A stretch of DNA of 64,000 nt, taken from Chlorobaculum parvum NCIB 8327 (GTDB lineage Bacteria; Bacteroidota; Chlorobiia; Chlorobiales; Chlorobiaceae). Positions 56,692 through 64,000 of this stretch are shown here, piece by piece; positions within the stretch are counted from its first letter, which is position 1, and every line of letters begins with the position of its first letter. The notes under the pieces were generated by a model. That model did not search any database. It was given only the letters and a program-made list of their open reading frames with translations, and was not told where the DNA came from. The DNA is taken from positions 1,162,001 to 1,226,000 of the forward strand of contig NC_011027.1 in NCBI RefSeq assembly GCF_000020505.1, in the 5' to 3' direction. A program made the translations under genes and the position numbers.

Positions 56692-57755
56692 TCGCCCTCT
56701 TCACTAACTTGTTGTGCATCCTGAAGATGAATGCCTTCCATGAACATCACCCCGTAGCCGATCGCATACCAGATGATCTCTTTCAGGCGCCGTAACATCA
56801 CGAATGCTCCTCCATAAGCAAGGTAATCGGGAAAACCGAGCGCATGAAAAAATGCGAGGTAGCCCAAGTCCTGAATCCCCAGGCCGGACGGGATGAAAAA
56901 GAAGATCGCTCTAAGAATGGTCAAGGCCGTGTCGAAAGCAAGCACCTGAAAAAAGGTCACCTTGAGACCCAAGAAATGCAATATAAGATAACTTTCAACC
57001 GCCAGTGTCATCCAGGCGCACACGTAGAGCACTATGACGGGAATCAACGGTGCAAGGCCGCCGGATTTGAGGTGCTGCAGCTTGCGGTCGGTCTCGGCAA
57101 ACCCCGCTTCCTGCTCCAGCAGCCAGCTTCGCACCTTCTGGAACGGAATTTTCATCATCAGCCCGTGCAGACTCGAAGCGGCCTTGCCGTTGGTCAACAA
57201 TAGCAGCAGCATGGAGATGGCCACGGTAATGAAAAGAGCTGCCGCCACCATAATGAGACCGAGGCCTTTAAAGCCAACCACCTGCGATGAGACCGACTGG
57301 AGCATACCGAATCCGGCAATCGCACCAAGCAGCGTATAGATGCCCTGGGTGACACCGAGCAGCAGCTTGCGAACAGCCACGCTGGCAAAGCCGTCCGGCA
57401 ACGGAATGCCGAGGAACTTCCGGCAGAGCCAGGGTCGCAAGGGCTCCCCTACGGCCACGCCCGCCGGCAGAGTCATCGAAACCGTTTCGCTAACCACCTG
57501 AATCTTGAAAAGACCGGCAAAAGGAACCGGTCCGACCTCTTTCGGAAAAAGCCTCTGCCAGGCCAGTGTTTCCAGAACATGCAGACAGAGATAGGGCACC
57601 AGAATCCAGACCGAAGAGATGCCGATTGAACGGATCCGCTCGATAGCGGCGGCAAGATCGATCTCATGGAAAAGGAGGTAACCAATGAGCACCAGGCCGA
57701 CGGCAAGCCCCGCATACCCGGGCCACGTCTTTGCTCCGTTGTTTTGTTTTTGCAT
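56688..57755 (-). CDS. Flippase-like membrane protein (lysylphosphatidylglycerol synthase TM family)
   Basis: 355 residues with about eight membrane helices. The family pattern includes PAGVAVGEPLRPWLCRKFLG and FFIPSGLGIQDLGYLAFF. These UPF0104/LPG_synthase_TM proteins are related to the membrane half of MprF and to glycolipid flippases. Here it starts a five-gene minus-strand set for a CMP-activated sugar and may flip or link the lipid-bound product. No aminoacyl transferase domain is attached. Confidence 0.8.
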   Translation of the reverse strand: MQKQNNGAKTWPGYAGLAVGLVLIGYLLFHEIDLAAAIERIRSIGISSVWILVPYLCLHVLETLAWQRLFPKEVGPVPFAGLFKIQVVSETVSMTLPAGVAVGEPLRPWLCRKFLGIPLPDGFASVAVRKLLLGVTQGIYTLLGAIAGFGMLQSVSSQVVGFKGLGLIMVAAALFITVAISMLLLLLTNGKAASSLHGLMMKIPFQKVRSWLLEQEAGFAETDRKLQHLKSGGLAPLIPVIVLYVCAWMTLAVESYLILHFLGLKVTFFQVLAFDTALTILRAIFFFIPSGLGIQDLGYLAFFHALGFPDYLAYGGAFVMLRRLKEIIWYAIGYGVMFMEGIHLQDAQQVSEEGE

Positions 57756-58122
57756 AAATCAGATGTCGATGAGAAAACATCCGGGAAACAAAGCCCGCGT
57801 TCCATTCCGGGAAAAAAGCCGGTAACTTATTCCAAGCAATGAATATATCAAAAATCCAGCAGTAATATCACATGGTCAGCGCTCTCCCGGTACATCTCAT
57901 CAAAATAATGGGATAGACGATGAAAAGCTGTTGGAGAAGAGGTTACCGATTAGTAAATAGTTATTGTGTATATGACGCTGACCCAGATGCTCCCGGTTTC
58001 GATGATGATCGCCTGATCAGGCCCGTTTTGCTTGCAATGCAAGCCGGGCTCTTCTCTGACTGACTACATGCCTCAATCCTGACATACAGGACTACAGATT
58101 TCCGGAACAAAACCTGTAATTC
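57756..58122. other. Intergenic region with a GC hairpin before the acyl-CoA synthetase
   Basis: A hairpin at 58021-58049 pairs GCCCG with CGGGC and GCTTGC with GCAAGC around an AAT loop, with a 4-nt bulge. It stands about 75 bp before the ATG of the next gene and could be an attenuator or leader structure. The rest is the divergent promoter space, and I see no gene. Confidence 0.45.
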
Positions 58123-59952
58123 ATGGGACTTATCAATCCTGATTTTCGGACTCTGCCCGAACTGTTCACCTCGGTCTTCAGCCACTTCAAAGGCCAGAGC
58201 GACCAAGCCCCTATCGCAAGAAAAATCAACGGAGCCTATGTTCCGATAAGCTACGACTCCCTCGCAGAGGATTGCCGGCAGCTCGCAGCTTTTCTGAAGG
58301 AAAAGGGCATCGAATCCGGTGACCGGGTTGCGATCCTGTCAGAGAACCGGCCCAGCTGGTATCTTGCGGACATGGCCATTCTCTCGCTCGGAGCGATCGA
58401 CGTGCCGCTCTATCCGTCACTCCCTCCGAATCAGATCGAGTACATTCTGAACAATTGTGGAGCCAAGGGCATCATCGTCTCGAACATGCTTCAGCTCGGC
58501 AAAATCCTCTCTATCTGGCCCAAGCTCAACGATCTGAACCTGGTGATCGTCATGAACAAGCTCGACGAACCGATCGAGGATGTCATCGAGCTGAGCCAGG
58601 CCAAGAGCGAGGGCAAAAAGATACTGGAAGCAGCCCCCTGGCAGCTTGACGGCATTAAAACCGGGCCTGACGACGTTGCCACCATCATCTACACGTCGGG
58701 CACCACCGGGCTGCCAAAAGGGGTCATGCTCACCCACCGGAACCTCTGCGAGAACGTCAAGTCGTGCTCCACAGTCATCCGGCTGGACGAAACCGACAGC
58801 AGCCTGTCGTTCCTGCCGCTTTCCCACGCCTACGAGCGCACCGGCGGCTACTACCTGATGTTCGCCTGCGGAGCCAGAATCTATCTCGCTGAAAGCATCG
58901 AGACCATCTCCCTGAACATCATGGAGGCGAAACCGACCATTATCTTTACGGTGCCGAGGCTGTTCGACAGAATGAAAGCCAACATGCTCAAGGCGGTTGC
59001 CAAAGAGGGCGGGCTCAAGGAGAAAATCTTTTACTGGGCGGTCAGCACGGGTGAAAAGTACCACAACCAGCTCGCGGAAGGAAAAGTCTCGCCGATAGTC
59101 AACGTGCAGCACAAGCTGGCCGACAAGCTGGTCTATCATAAGCTCAGGGAGAAGTTCGGCGGACGGTTGCGCTACTTCGTGTCGGGAGGCGCGGCGCTGC
59201 CGCAGAAAACCGGGGAGTTCTTCCAGTCCATCGGCATCACCATTCTCGAAGGATTTGGCTTGACCGAAACGTCGCCAGTCACCAACGTCAACCGGCCCGA
59301 AAATGTCAAATTCGGCACGGTCGGTCCGCCGGTCAAAAACGTCGAGGTGCGCATCGCCCAGGATGGCGAAATCCTGCTCAAGGGGCCCAACATCATGAAA
59401 GGGTACTGGAAAGATGATGAAGCAACCGCAGAAGTGATCAAGGATGGCTGGTTCTACACCGGAGACATCGGCGAGATCGATGCCGACGGCTACCTGAAGA
59501 TCACCGACCGCAAGAAGCATATCATCGTAACCTCCGGCGGCAAGAACATCGCTCCACTGCCCATCGAGAATCTCATTCTCGAAAGCCCGTATGTCGATCA
59601 GACGATGGTTGTCGGTGAAAAACGCCCCTTCCTCATCGCCCTGATTGTGCCCGATTTCCAGAAGCTCAGCGAGTTCGCGTCTGAACATCAGATAACGGCA
59701 GGCAGTAACAAAGAGCTGATCGAGGCCAAGGAGGTTATCAAAGTCTACGAACAACTGCTGCGAACCGTCTCGAGACAGCTTGCCACGCATGAAAAGGTGA
59801 GAAAGTTCCTGCTGGTCGAGGAGGCATTTTCAATTGAAAACGCTCTGATGACTCCGACCCTCAAGCTCAAGCGCAAGGAAATCTCGAAAAAGTACAACGA
59901 TGAGATCGACAAGCTCTACAACGCCCTCAACATGGTCTACAACACCGAGTGA
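58123..59952 (+). CDS. Long-chain fatty acid-CoA ligase
   Basis: 609 residues, ANL adenylating enzyme of the long-chain acyl-CoA synthetase branch. P-loop [16 protein letters not shown] (about 190-205), [13 protein letters not shown] (about 380-392), [14 protein letters not shown] (about 445-458) and [19 protein letters not shown] are all present. It activates fatty acids to acyl-CoA at the membrane. It is monocistronic and is followed by the integron region. Confidence 0.92.
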   Translation: MGLINPDFRTLPELFTSVFSHFKGQSDQAPIARKINGAYVPISYDSLAEDCRQLAAFLKEKGIESGDRVAILSENRPSWYLADMAILSLGAIDVPLYPSLPPNQIEYILNNCGAKGIIVSNMLQLGKILSIWPKLNDLNLVIVMNKLDEPIEDVIELSQAKSEGKKILEAAPWQLDGIKTGPDDVATIIYTSGTTGLPKGVMLTHRNLCENVKSCSTVIRLDETDSSLSFLPLSHAYERTGGYYLMFACGARIYLAESIETISLNIMEAKPTIIFTVPRLFDRMKANMLKAVAKEGGLKEKIFYWAVSTGEKYHNQLAEGKVSPIVNVQHKLADKLVYHKLREKFGGRLRYFVSGGAALPQKTGEFFQSIGITILEGFGLTETSPVTNVNRPENVKFGTVGPPVKNVEVRIAQDGEILLKGPNIMKGYWKDDEATAEVIKDGWFYTGDIGEIDADGYLKITDRKKHIIVTSGGKNIAPLPIENLILESPYVDQTMVVGEKRPFLIALIVPDFQKLSEFASEHQITAGSNKELIEAKEVIKVYEQLLRTVSRQLATHEKVRKFLLVEEAFSIENALMTPTLKLKRKEISKKYNDEIDKLYNALNMVYNTE

Positions 59953-60119
59953 GGTCAGCGAGCCAAAACCTCGCTCACGAACGTTTTAGCAGAATAATGT
60001 CGAACCTGGATTTCTTCCCTCAGCTTTGTCAGTTCATCCACCCAAGAGGCACCTTCAGACTGCGTGGGGGCTGGAGACCGTTTTGCTATTATTTTAGGTT
60101 CTCAAGCAGATGCCGACAA

Positions 60120-60378
60120 GACACCATCCACATTACCCGCCATTCGATAGTACAAGCGAACAGCACGTGACTGCTCCCCCGCTCTGAAAGGAATGTGGTG
60201 CTTTGTCTTTCTATAGCCCAAGGCTCCGTTCGTCGAGGTATCCATGCCCGTATTTATGGCAGAAATCCAGATAATAGCGCAACCATTTCCGATATTCGCC
60301 ATGACGGTTGGTATCAACCGCCTCACGCCCCAGCCAGTCGTTGAATTTGTCTACAAGCGCTTTCGGCAGGGTGATCAT
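60120..60378 (-). pseudogene. intI: Degraded integron integrase (IntI), N-terminal part only
   Basis: From ATG 60378 the minus strand encodes 55 residues (MITLPKALVDKFNDWLG, then EYRKWLRYYLDFCHKYG) before a TAG at 60213-60211. This matches the N-terminal SAM-like core-binding domain of integron-type tyrosine recombinases. In another frame the sequence goes on (KTKHHIPFRAGEQSRAVRLYYRMAG, about 60225-60130), which fits the continuation seen in full-length IntI. A frameshift is therefore present. The catalytic domain with the R-H-R-Y residues is absent. The gene cannot make an active recombinase. Confidence 0.85.
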
Positions 60379-60489
60379 AGGTGATATCTCTATTCTCGTT
60401 TATCCTGATTTCAATATGATATCCATAAAAGTGGAATTTAAAACTTTCTTGATTTTACTCAACTTTTATGGTATTTTTTTAACGGGTTT

Positions 60490-60560
60490 GATTACAGAAG
60501 ACTGTTGATGAGCGTCACATGAGACGAGATATGAAGAAACGAACTAATAACTTGTTAGCC
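60490..60560 (+). other. Candidate attI / first cassette junction
   Basis: The core GTTAGCC (60554-60560) lies at the left edge of the first cassette, 176 bp from the integrase start. attI sites normally occupy about 65 bp at this place and lack the attC folding arms, which fits. Sequence between 60379 and 60490 would carry the integrase promoter and possibly a cassette promoter. No convincing -35/-10 pair was found. Confidence 0.55.
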
Positions 60561-60581
60561 GTCTGGAGGTTACAATTTAAT

Positions 60582-61262
60582 ATGAAAAATACTGACTACT
60601 ATCCTCCGGTTCTTGGTAAGGGAGAATATCATTGCCCCCATTGCAACGTGTATGCAAAACAATTCTATGGACACGTGCATGCAATCTCCAATTTTGGCTG
60701 GGAAAGCATCGTAGATCAGCAATCGAAGTTCAATGAACCTCTTACAAAAGACTGGATTGTTACAAAGTGTCAACACTGCAACGGGATTTCAGTTTGGCAT
60801 GACAACAACATGCTATACCCCAAGAAAATATTACCACCACCTCCTAATTCTGATTTGTCCGATGAAATAAAAGCAGATTACTTGGAAGCCGCCAATATTC
60901 TTGGTGACTCACCTAGAGCAGCAGGAGCTCTTCTAAGGCTGAGTTTGCAAAAGCTCTGTGTGCAACTCGGTGAAAAGGGAGAAAACATAAATTCTGATAT
61001 AAAGAGTCTCGTTGCGAAAGGTCTAAATCCCCTCGTCCAAAAGTCCTTGGATGCACTAAGAATTACTGGAAACAATGCGGTACATCCTGGTGAAATAAAC
61101 CTTTCGGAGGAACCTGATCGAGTTCTGAAACTATTTGGTCTTATAAACTTTATTGCTGACAAAATGATCACAGAGCCAAAAGAAATAGAGAGCTTCTACG
61201 ATGATCTGCCTTCTGGTGCGCTTGATGCAGTTGAGAAACGAGACAATTCGGCTAACAAGTAG
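60582..61262 (+). CDS. Cassette 1: DUF4145 domain protein
   Basis: 226 residues from MKNTDYYPPV, with GGAGG 13 nt upstream inside the cassette; an earlier in-frame ATG lies outside the cassette. An N-terminal zinc-knuckle pair, CPHC and CQHC (about residues 18-21 and 63-66), is followed by the DUF4145 helical domain: DYLEAANILGDSPRAAGALLR, LRITGNNAVHPGEI and INFIADKMI. DUF4145 is HEPN-like and occurs often beside restriction and phage-defence genes. Function here is unknown. It ends a few bases into attC1. Confidence 0.85.
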   Translation: MKNTDYYPPVLGKGEYHCPHCNVYAKQFYGHVHAISNFGWESIVDQQSKFNEPLTKDWIVTKCQHCNGISVWHDNNMLYPKKILPPPPNSDLSDEIKADYLEAANILGDSPRAAGALLRLSLQKLCVQLGEKGENINSDIKSLVAKGLNPLVQKSLDALRITGNNAVHPGEINLSEEPDRVLKLFGLINFIADKMITEPKEIESFYDDLPSGALDAVEKRDNSANK

Positions 61263-61320
61263 CTCCACCGGAAAAAATACTCGCTGTGCTCGCATTTTCC
61301 CGATGAGCTAGGCGTTATGT
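61250..61320 (+). other. attC site of cassette 1
   Basis: Left core GGCTAAC (61250-61256) and right core GTTATGT (61314-61320), with the preceding TAGGC. The inner arms TAGCTC (61260-61265) and GAGCTA (61305-61310) pair perfectly, and CGGAAAAA with TTTTCCCG pair with mismatches. About 71 bp, a short attC of integron type. Confidence 0.88.
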
Positions 61321-61338
61321 TTTAAAGGGAGGTAGTAT

Positions 61339-62343
61339 ATGTATCTCAAAGAACTGCTGAAAAGTGTGGGTATTCAGCGCGTCACAAACGATTCTTTGGG
61401 TTCAGTGTCGCCTGAGAAAGAAAAATTAATCAGGGTGTTCATTGATGCTCTGCTTGATGAGGATAACTGCCAAGCAGTGTTTAGGGGAGAAGACAGGGTT
61501 AGTGCATATGAGCAATCTGGCGCCAACACAACGACAAGCCTCGGTCGAGAACAGTTACTAGCAACTCATTCAGACATTATTTTCTACATCGGAACAAAAT
61601 CAAGATCCTATTTATATGCTACCGATGGCATAGATGTGCCGATCGAGATACGCTCACTGGATAACTCTGTTTTTAAAACAATATTCAACGAAATTGAACA
61701 TTCCATTGAGGATGGTTTGTATTCTGGGGAAAGTGAGTTTACTCGGTATTTTTGTAGAGCCAATAGGGATTCCTTTATCGAGAAAATCTCGCTTGTCGAT
61801 GACGAAGAAAAACAACAAATAAAAATTTATTATCTCTGGCTCTTGCACGTGATCGGAGAAACGGAGTACAAACGATACTCTAACTTTTTATCTACAACAA
61901 AGAACCATAAAGTCGCAAATCGATTTGGTCATGATCAGATTGTCTATTGTGGGTGGATACCGAGGCCCATAAAGAAAAGGGCTGCATATCTGGGTAGTCT
62001 CATACAGCTTGAGCAACGCTTAAAGCACCTAGACTTGCCAACCTACAATGACGAGCCTTACCCTGACGAACAAGAAATATCTTTGCTTGGAGGGTTGTTT
62101 CCACATTACACGCTGGGAATTTTTGATCCAAGCACTCGAAAGCTAATTATTAACACGCATCTCCTTGATAATGCCATTTTGGATTTGATTTCCAATGGGA
62201 TGTCTGAGCTTGTAATCAATTTGGGAATCTTCATTGATCAGTCGGAATTTGAGTCTAGTGAGAAGCTAAGAAATAGCAAATACAGAAGGTGGGTGTCGCA
62301 TTCAGAAGGCGAAAGCTTTACCGATCACAATGTTCATCGCTAG
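61339..62343 (+). CDS. Cassette 2: unknown protein with ADP-ribosyltransferase-like motif
   Basis: 334 residues with GGGAGG 9 nt upstream of the ATG. I do not recognise the whole family. Visible pieces are FRGEDRVSAYEQ (about 55-66) and YKRYSNFLSTTKNHKVANRF (about 175-194). The second recalls the Ser-Thr-Thr/'STS' strand of mono-ADP-ribosyltransferase folds, and the first could hold the NAD-binding Arg. The third (Glu) motif is not clear. A C-terminal HYTLGIFDPSTRKLIIN strand pair follows. It may be a toxin or defence effector, which is inference only. The gene is AT-rich. Confidence 0.7.
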   Translation: MYLKELLKSVGIQRVTNDSLGSVSPEKEKLIRVFIDALLDEDNCQAVFRGEDRVSAYEQSGANTTTSLGREQLLATHSDIIFYIGTKSRSYLYATDGIDVPIEIRSLDNSVFKTIFNEIEHSIEDGLYSGESEFTRYFCRANRDSFIEKISLVDDEEKQQIKIYYLWLLHVIGETEYKRYSNFLSTTKNHKVANRFGHDQIVYCGWIPRPIKKRAAYLGSLIQLEQRLKHLDLPTYNDEPYPDEQEISLLGGLFPHYTLGIFDPSTRKLIINTHLLDNAILDLISNGMSELVINLGIFIDQSEFESSEKLRNSKYRRWVSHSEGESFTDHNVHR

Positions 62344-62348
62344 AGAAA

Positions 62349-62424
62349 ACATAACAAGGCAAATTAACTCGGACCACAAAAACCGCTACGCGCTTTTTGC
62401 GTCCGGTTATTTGCAGCGTTAGCG
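62349..62424 (+). other. attC site of cassette 2
   Basis: Left core ACATAAC (62349-62355) and right core GTTAGCG (62418-62424). The arms GCAAATTAACTCGGAC (62359-62374) and GTCCGGTTATTTGC (62401-62414) pair over most of their length with extra unpaired bases, the classical attC hairpin form. The hairpin ends sit around AAAAACCGC/GCTTTTTGC. Confidence 0.88.
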
Positions 62425-62447
62425 AGATGAGCAACGAGGGAAAGCGC

Positions 62448-62828
62448 ATGAATCTGGAGAAAGGGCATATCGCACCATGTAATCGGCGGGGACCAAGGCG
62501 GTTGCTCGTATCGGTGGCTGCCACCTTGGTCGTCGCACTCCTGATTTGCCTTTACTGGATCTATCCGTTCCCTCCTCCGGTTGTCGTCCAGTACAAAGGG
62601 CGTGACTACCGCCTAGGTGAGTCGTGGGAGGAATTCCAGTCTCGGTTCCCCGGCAAGATCGAAGACCCAGCTGATCTGCAACGTGTGGCTGGAGGGAGCT
62701 TGCGGTTCAAGGCGATTCTCGACAGCCCCTCTCCTGCTATTGCTGTCCTGGACTCGACGTCCACGGTGATCTGTGTGCAAGCTCAGGACGGTAGCTATTG
62801 GGCCTACTCACTTGTCGGCGGACCGTAG
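62448..62828 (+). CDS. Cassette 3: small membrane protein
   Basis: 126 residues from MNLEKGHIAP, preceded by GAGGGA with 7-nt spacing. ATG 62427 just after the core site is an alternative. One membrane helix (about 18-38, RLLVSVAATLVVALLICLY) is followed by a periplasmic or outer-facing domain with YKGRDYRLGESWEEFQSRF. The gene is GC-rich, unlike cassettes 1 and 2. I do not recognise the family. Its function is unknown. Confidence 0.72.
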   Translation: MNLEKGHIAPCNRRGPRRLLVSVAATLVVALLICLYWIYPFPPPVVVQYKGRDYRLGESWEEFQSRFPGKIEDPADLQRVAGGSLRFKAILDSPSPAIAVLDSTSTVICVQAQDGSYWAYSLVGGP

Positions 62829-62844
62829 TAAGAGGTGACTCCCT

Positions 62845-62905
62845 CGCTAACACGCCGGGACAACTGACGCCCCAGCGTCCGCCGCTGACCGGCGGAGCGT
62901 TAGCG
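62845..62905 (+). other. attC site of cassette 3
   Basis: Left core CGCTAAC (62845-62851) and right core GTTAGCG (62899-62905) are exact reverse complements. The arms CGCCGG (62853-62858) and CCGGCG (62889-62894) pair perfectly. About 61 bp with an internal GACGCCCCAGCGTC hairpin. It closes the array. 62906-63036 holds no gene. Confidence 0.9.
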
Positions 62906-63036
62906 GTCATCCTGCCCAAGTAAACCAAAGGGTGTCGAATCCAGGCAGCCTGAGCCCCAGGCTGGAAGAAAAAAATCAAAATCGGAATCAAAAAACAACG
63001 TGACCGTAATCGCTCCTTCGGGTAAAGGAGTTTTCA

Positions 63037-63870
63037 TCATTTACCTCCGCCCCCACCAGACTCCCCTGCAATCCGCAACATCCGCTGCTCGCCATACTCC
63101 TCTATCATCGCCTCCTCGACCAGCATATCGACAATCGTGCCGATGCCGTAAGGGCAATCCGCGTACCGCTCTTCGACCGCCTCGCGGGAAAGTTCGCCGC
63201 TCTTGAGCAGCTCGCGCAGCAACGCGCTGCGGTACCAACGTCGGGAACCTTTGAAGGTTGACTGGCGCGTTAGCGGCGCAATGCCTGTCTTCCGCCCGGT
63301 CAGCTCCATCGCACCGTAATCCATGAGCGCATTGTGCCAGTCGCGGCTTCTCCCCTTCGGAAGCACCTCTTCGGCAACCGCCAGAAGCGCTTTTGGAGTA
63401 ATCGATTCTGGAAGGTTCAGTTCATGAATCAGCACTCGCCGGATGTTGGTATCAACAGCAGCAAGATCGAGATTGTCCGCGAAGACAGGAATCGAGCGGC
63501 TCGTGTAGGCTCCGATGCCGGGCAGCTCGATAAGACGGGCAGGATCCGATGGCACGCAACCGTCAAACTGTTCGACAACCATTGCCGCTGCTCGGTGCAA
63601 GCGCTGACCACGAGAGTTATAGCCGAGACCGCTCCAGGCATCGAGCACCTCCCGAAGCGAAGCGGAAGCGAGCGTCTGTACGTCAGGAAAGCGCTCCAGC
63701 CAGAGCGGAAACCGGCGCGCCACGCGGTCGGCCTGCGTCTGCTGAAGCATCACTTCGCTCACCATGATGGCGTAGCGGTCGGTGGTCATACGCCAGGGAA
63801 AGCTGCGTCTGTTCTGCTGGTAGAACTCGAGAATTTTTGACTGGAAAGACTCGACAAAAGTGACATTCAT
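63037..63870 (-). CDS. mutY: MutY-family adenine glycosylase, cluster-less short form
   Basis: 277 residues. The HhH-GPD glycosylase domain is clear: [23 protein letters not shown] with the catalytic Glu, [12 protein letters not shown] (HhH) and [13 protein letters not shown] with the catalytic Asp. Full MutY has four cysteines for a 4Fe-4S cluster at the end of this domain. Here that region reads [17 protein letters not shown] without them, and the C-terminal Nudix-like 8-oxoG recognition domain is missing. It would remove adenine mispaired with 8-oxoG or act on a related mismatch. The specificity may differ. A winged-helix-like tail replaces the lost parts. 63871-64000 is intergenic. Confidence 0.82.
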   Translation of the reverse strand: MNVTFVESFQSKILEFYQQNRRSFPWRMTTDRYAIMVSEVMLQQTQADRVARRFPLWLERFPDVQTLASASLREVLDAWSGLGYNSRGQRLHRAAAMVVEQFDGCVPSDPARLIELPGIGAYTSRSIPVFADNLDLAAVDTNIRRVLIHELNLPESITPKALLAVAEEVLPKGRSRDWHNALMDYGAMELTGRKTGIAPLTRQSTFKGSRRWYRSALLRELLKSGELSREAVEERYADCPYGIGTIVDMLVEEAMIEEYGEQRMLRIAGESGGGGGK

Positions 63871-64000
63871 AGCTTCTGCAATGCTGGTTTACCGTTAACG
63901 GAAAAGCAACATAAGCAAGAAGCTGGAAAAGCACCAAACAAGGAAGGAAAAGGGATCGGTCAGGCATAAAAGGCGGGCAAGTAATTCGCAGAATGCTGTC

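Larger units (their letters stand above)
60120..62905 (+). mobile_element. Small chromosomal integron: integrase remnant plus three cassettes
   Basis: A broken integron integrase reads leftwards from 60378. About 175 bp further right begins an array of three rightward cassettes, 60555-61314, 61315-62418 and 62419-62899. The core sites, taken as the cut between G and TT, are GTTAGCC (60554), GTTATGT (61314), GTTAGCG (62418) and GTTAGCG (62899). Each cassette holds one gene followed by an attC with paired arms. The integrase is divergent from the array, as in mobile and chromosomal integrons. Cassettes 1 and 2 are AT-rich and cassette 3 is GC-rich, which suggests separate origins. mutY and the acyl-CoA synthetase gene flank it. 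Confidence 0.88.

Noticed and set aside
60102-60326. 74-residue minus-strand frame as an independent gene
   Set aside because: It overlaps the integrase N-domain in another frame and its second half fits the same integrase, so it is the frameshifted continuation and not a separate gene.
60449-60472. TTGATT...TATGGT as a cassette promoter upstream of the first cassette
   Set aside because: The spacing is 12 bp instead of about 17, so it is not a convincing sigma-70 promoter.

Overview
This 64 kb window looks like chromosomal DNA of a green sulfur bacterium (Chlorobiaceae, most like Chlorobaculum). The main evidence is an SoxCD-less thiosulfate oxidation cluster in the order soxJ-X-Y-Z-A-K-B-W with a monoheme SoxA, next to a sulfide:quinone reductase. 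A DsrE-family protein, an octaheme cytochrome and moderately high G+C coding sequence with AT-rich accessory patches agree. The species cannot be fixed from the sequence alone.

Layout. 1-1.1 kb: end of an accessory patch with an unknown acidic protein and a frameshifted TIR-like gene. 1.4-10 kb: DUF2156 protein, octaheme cytochrome plus cytochrome b, PPK2 kinase, NmrA-type protein, small membrane protein, sirtuin, DsrE-like protein and a voltage-gated-type K+ channel. 10.3-18.3 kb: glycerol dehydrogenase followed by a complete second ATP synthase operon of the N-ATPase type (atpDCQRBEFAG), whose c subunit carries a Na+-binding signature. 18.4-19.7 kb: DEAD-box helicase. 19.7-22 kb: an AT-rich stretch and sqr. 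22.5-29 kb: the sox operon. 29.3-42.4 kb: methyltransferase, OYE-family oxidoreductase, two small paralogous STAS-like proteins, a 1222-residue FAD/Fe-S fusion oxidoreductase, an SDR of the chlorophyll b reductase (NYC1/NOL) family with an altered catalytic Tyr, CPA2 antiporter, NlpC/P60 hydrolase and a YdcF-like protein. 42.4-51.3 kb: DNA repair and defence (sbcCD, rmuC, TIR-NB-ARC-TPR protein). 51.4-57.8 kb: ferredoxin-nitroreductase, tRNA-Cys and a cell-surface sugar cluster (aminotransferase, Fe-alcohol dehydrogenase, CMP-sugar synthetase, glycosyltransferase-like protein, flippase-like membrane protein). 58.1-60 kb: acyl-CoA synthetase. 60.1-62.9 kb: a small chromosomal integron. 63-63.9 kb: a MutY homologue without Fe-S ligands.

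The least obvious system is the integron. A broken integron integrase remnant reads leftwards from 60378. To its right are three gene cassettes reading rightwards, each closed by a recognisable attC site (61250-61320, 62349-62424, 62845-62905) with 7-bp core sites and paired inner arms. The cassettes encode a DUF4145 protein, an unknown protein with an ADP-ribosyltransferase-like 'FLSTT' segment, and a small membrane protein. The integrase catalytic domain is gone, so the array is probably frozen unless an integrase elsewhere acts on it.

How the genes fit together: SQR and Sox feed sulfide and thiosulfate electrons to the quinone pool and to c-type cytochromes for phototrophy. The sox operon and sqr share two sequence words at similar distances upstream of their first genes, which suggests common control. 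The N-ATPase would add Na+ transport. The TIR proteins and the integron mark defence or accessory content. Promoter, start-site and function calls rest on reading the sequence only.
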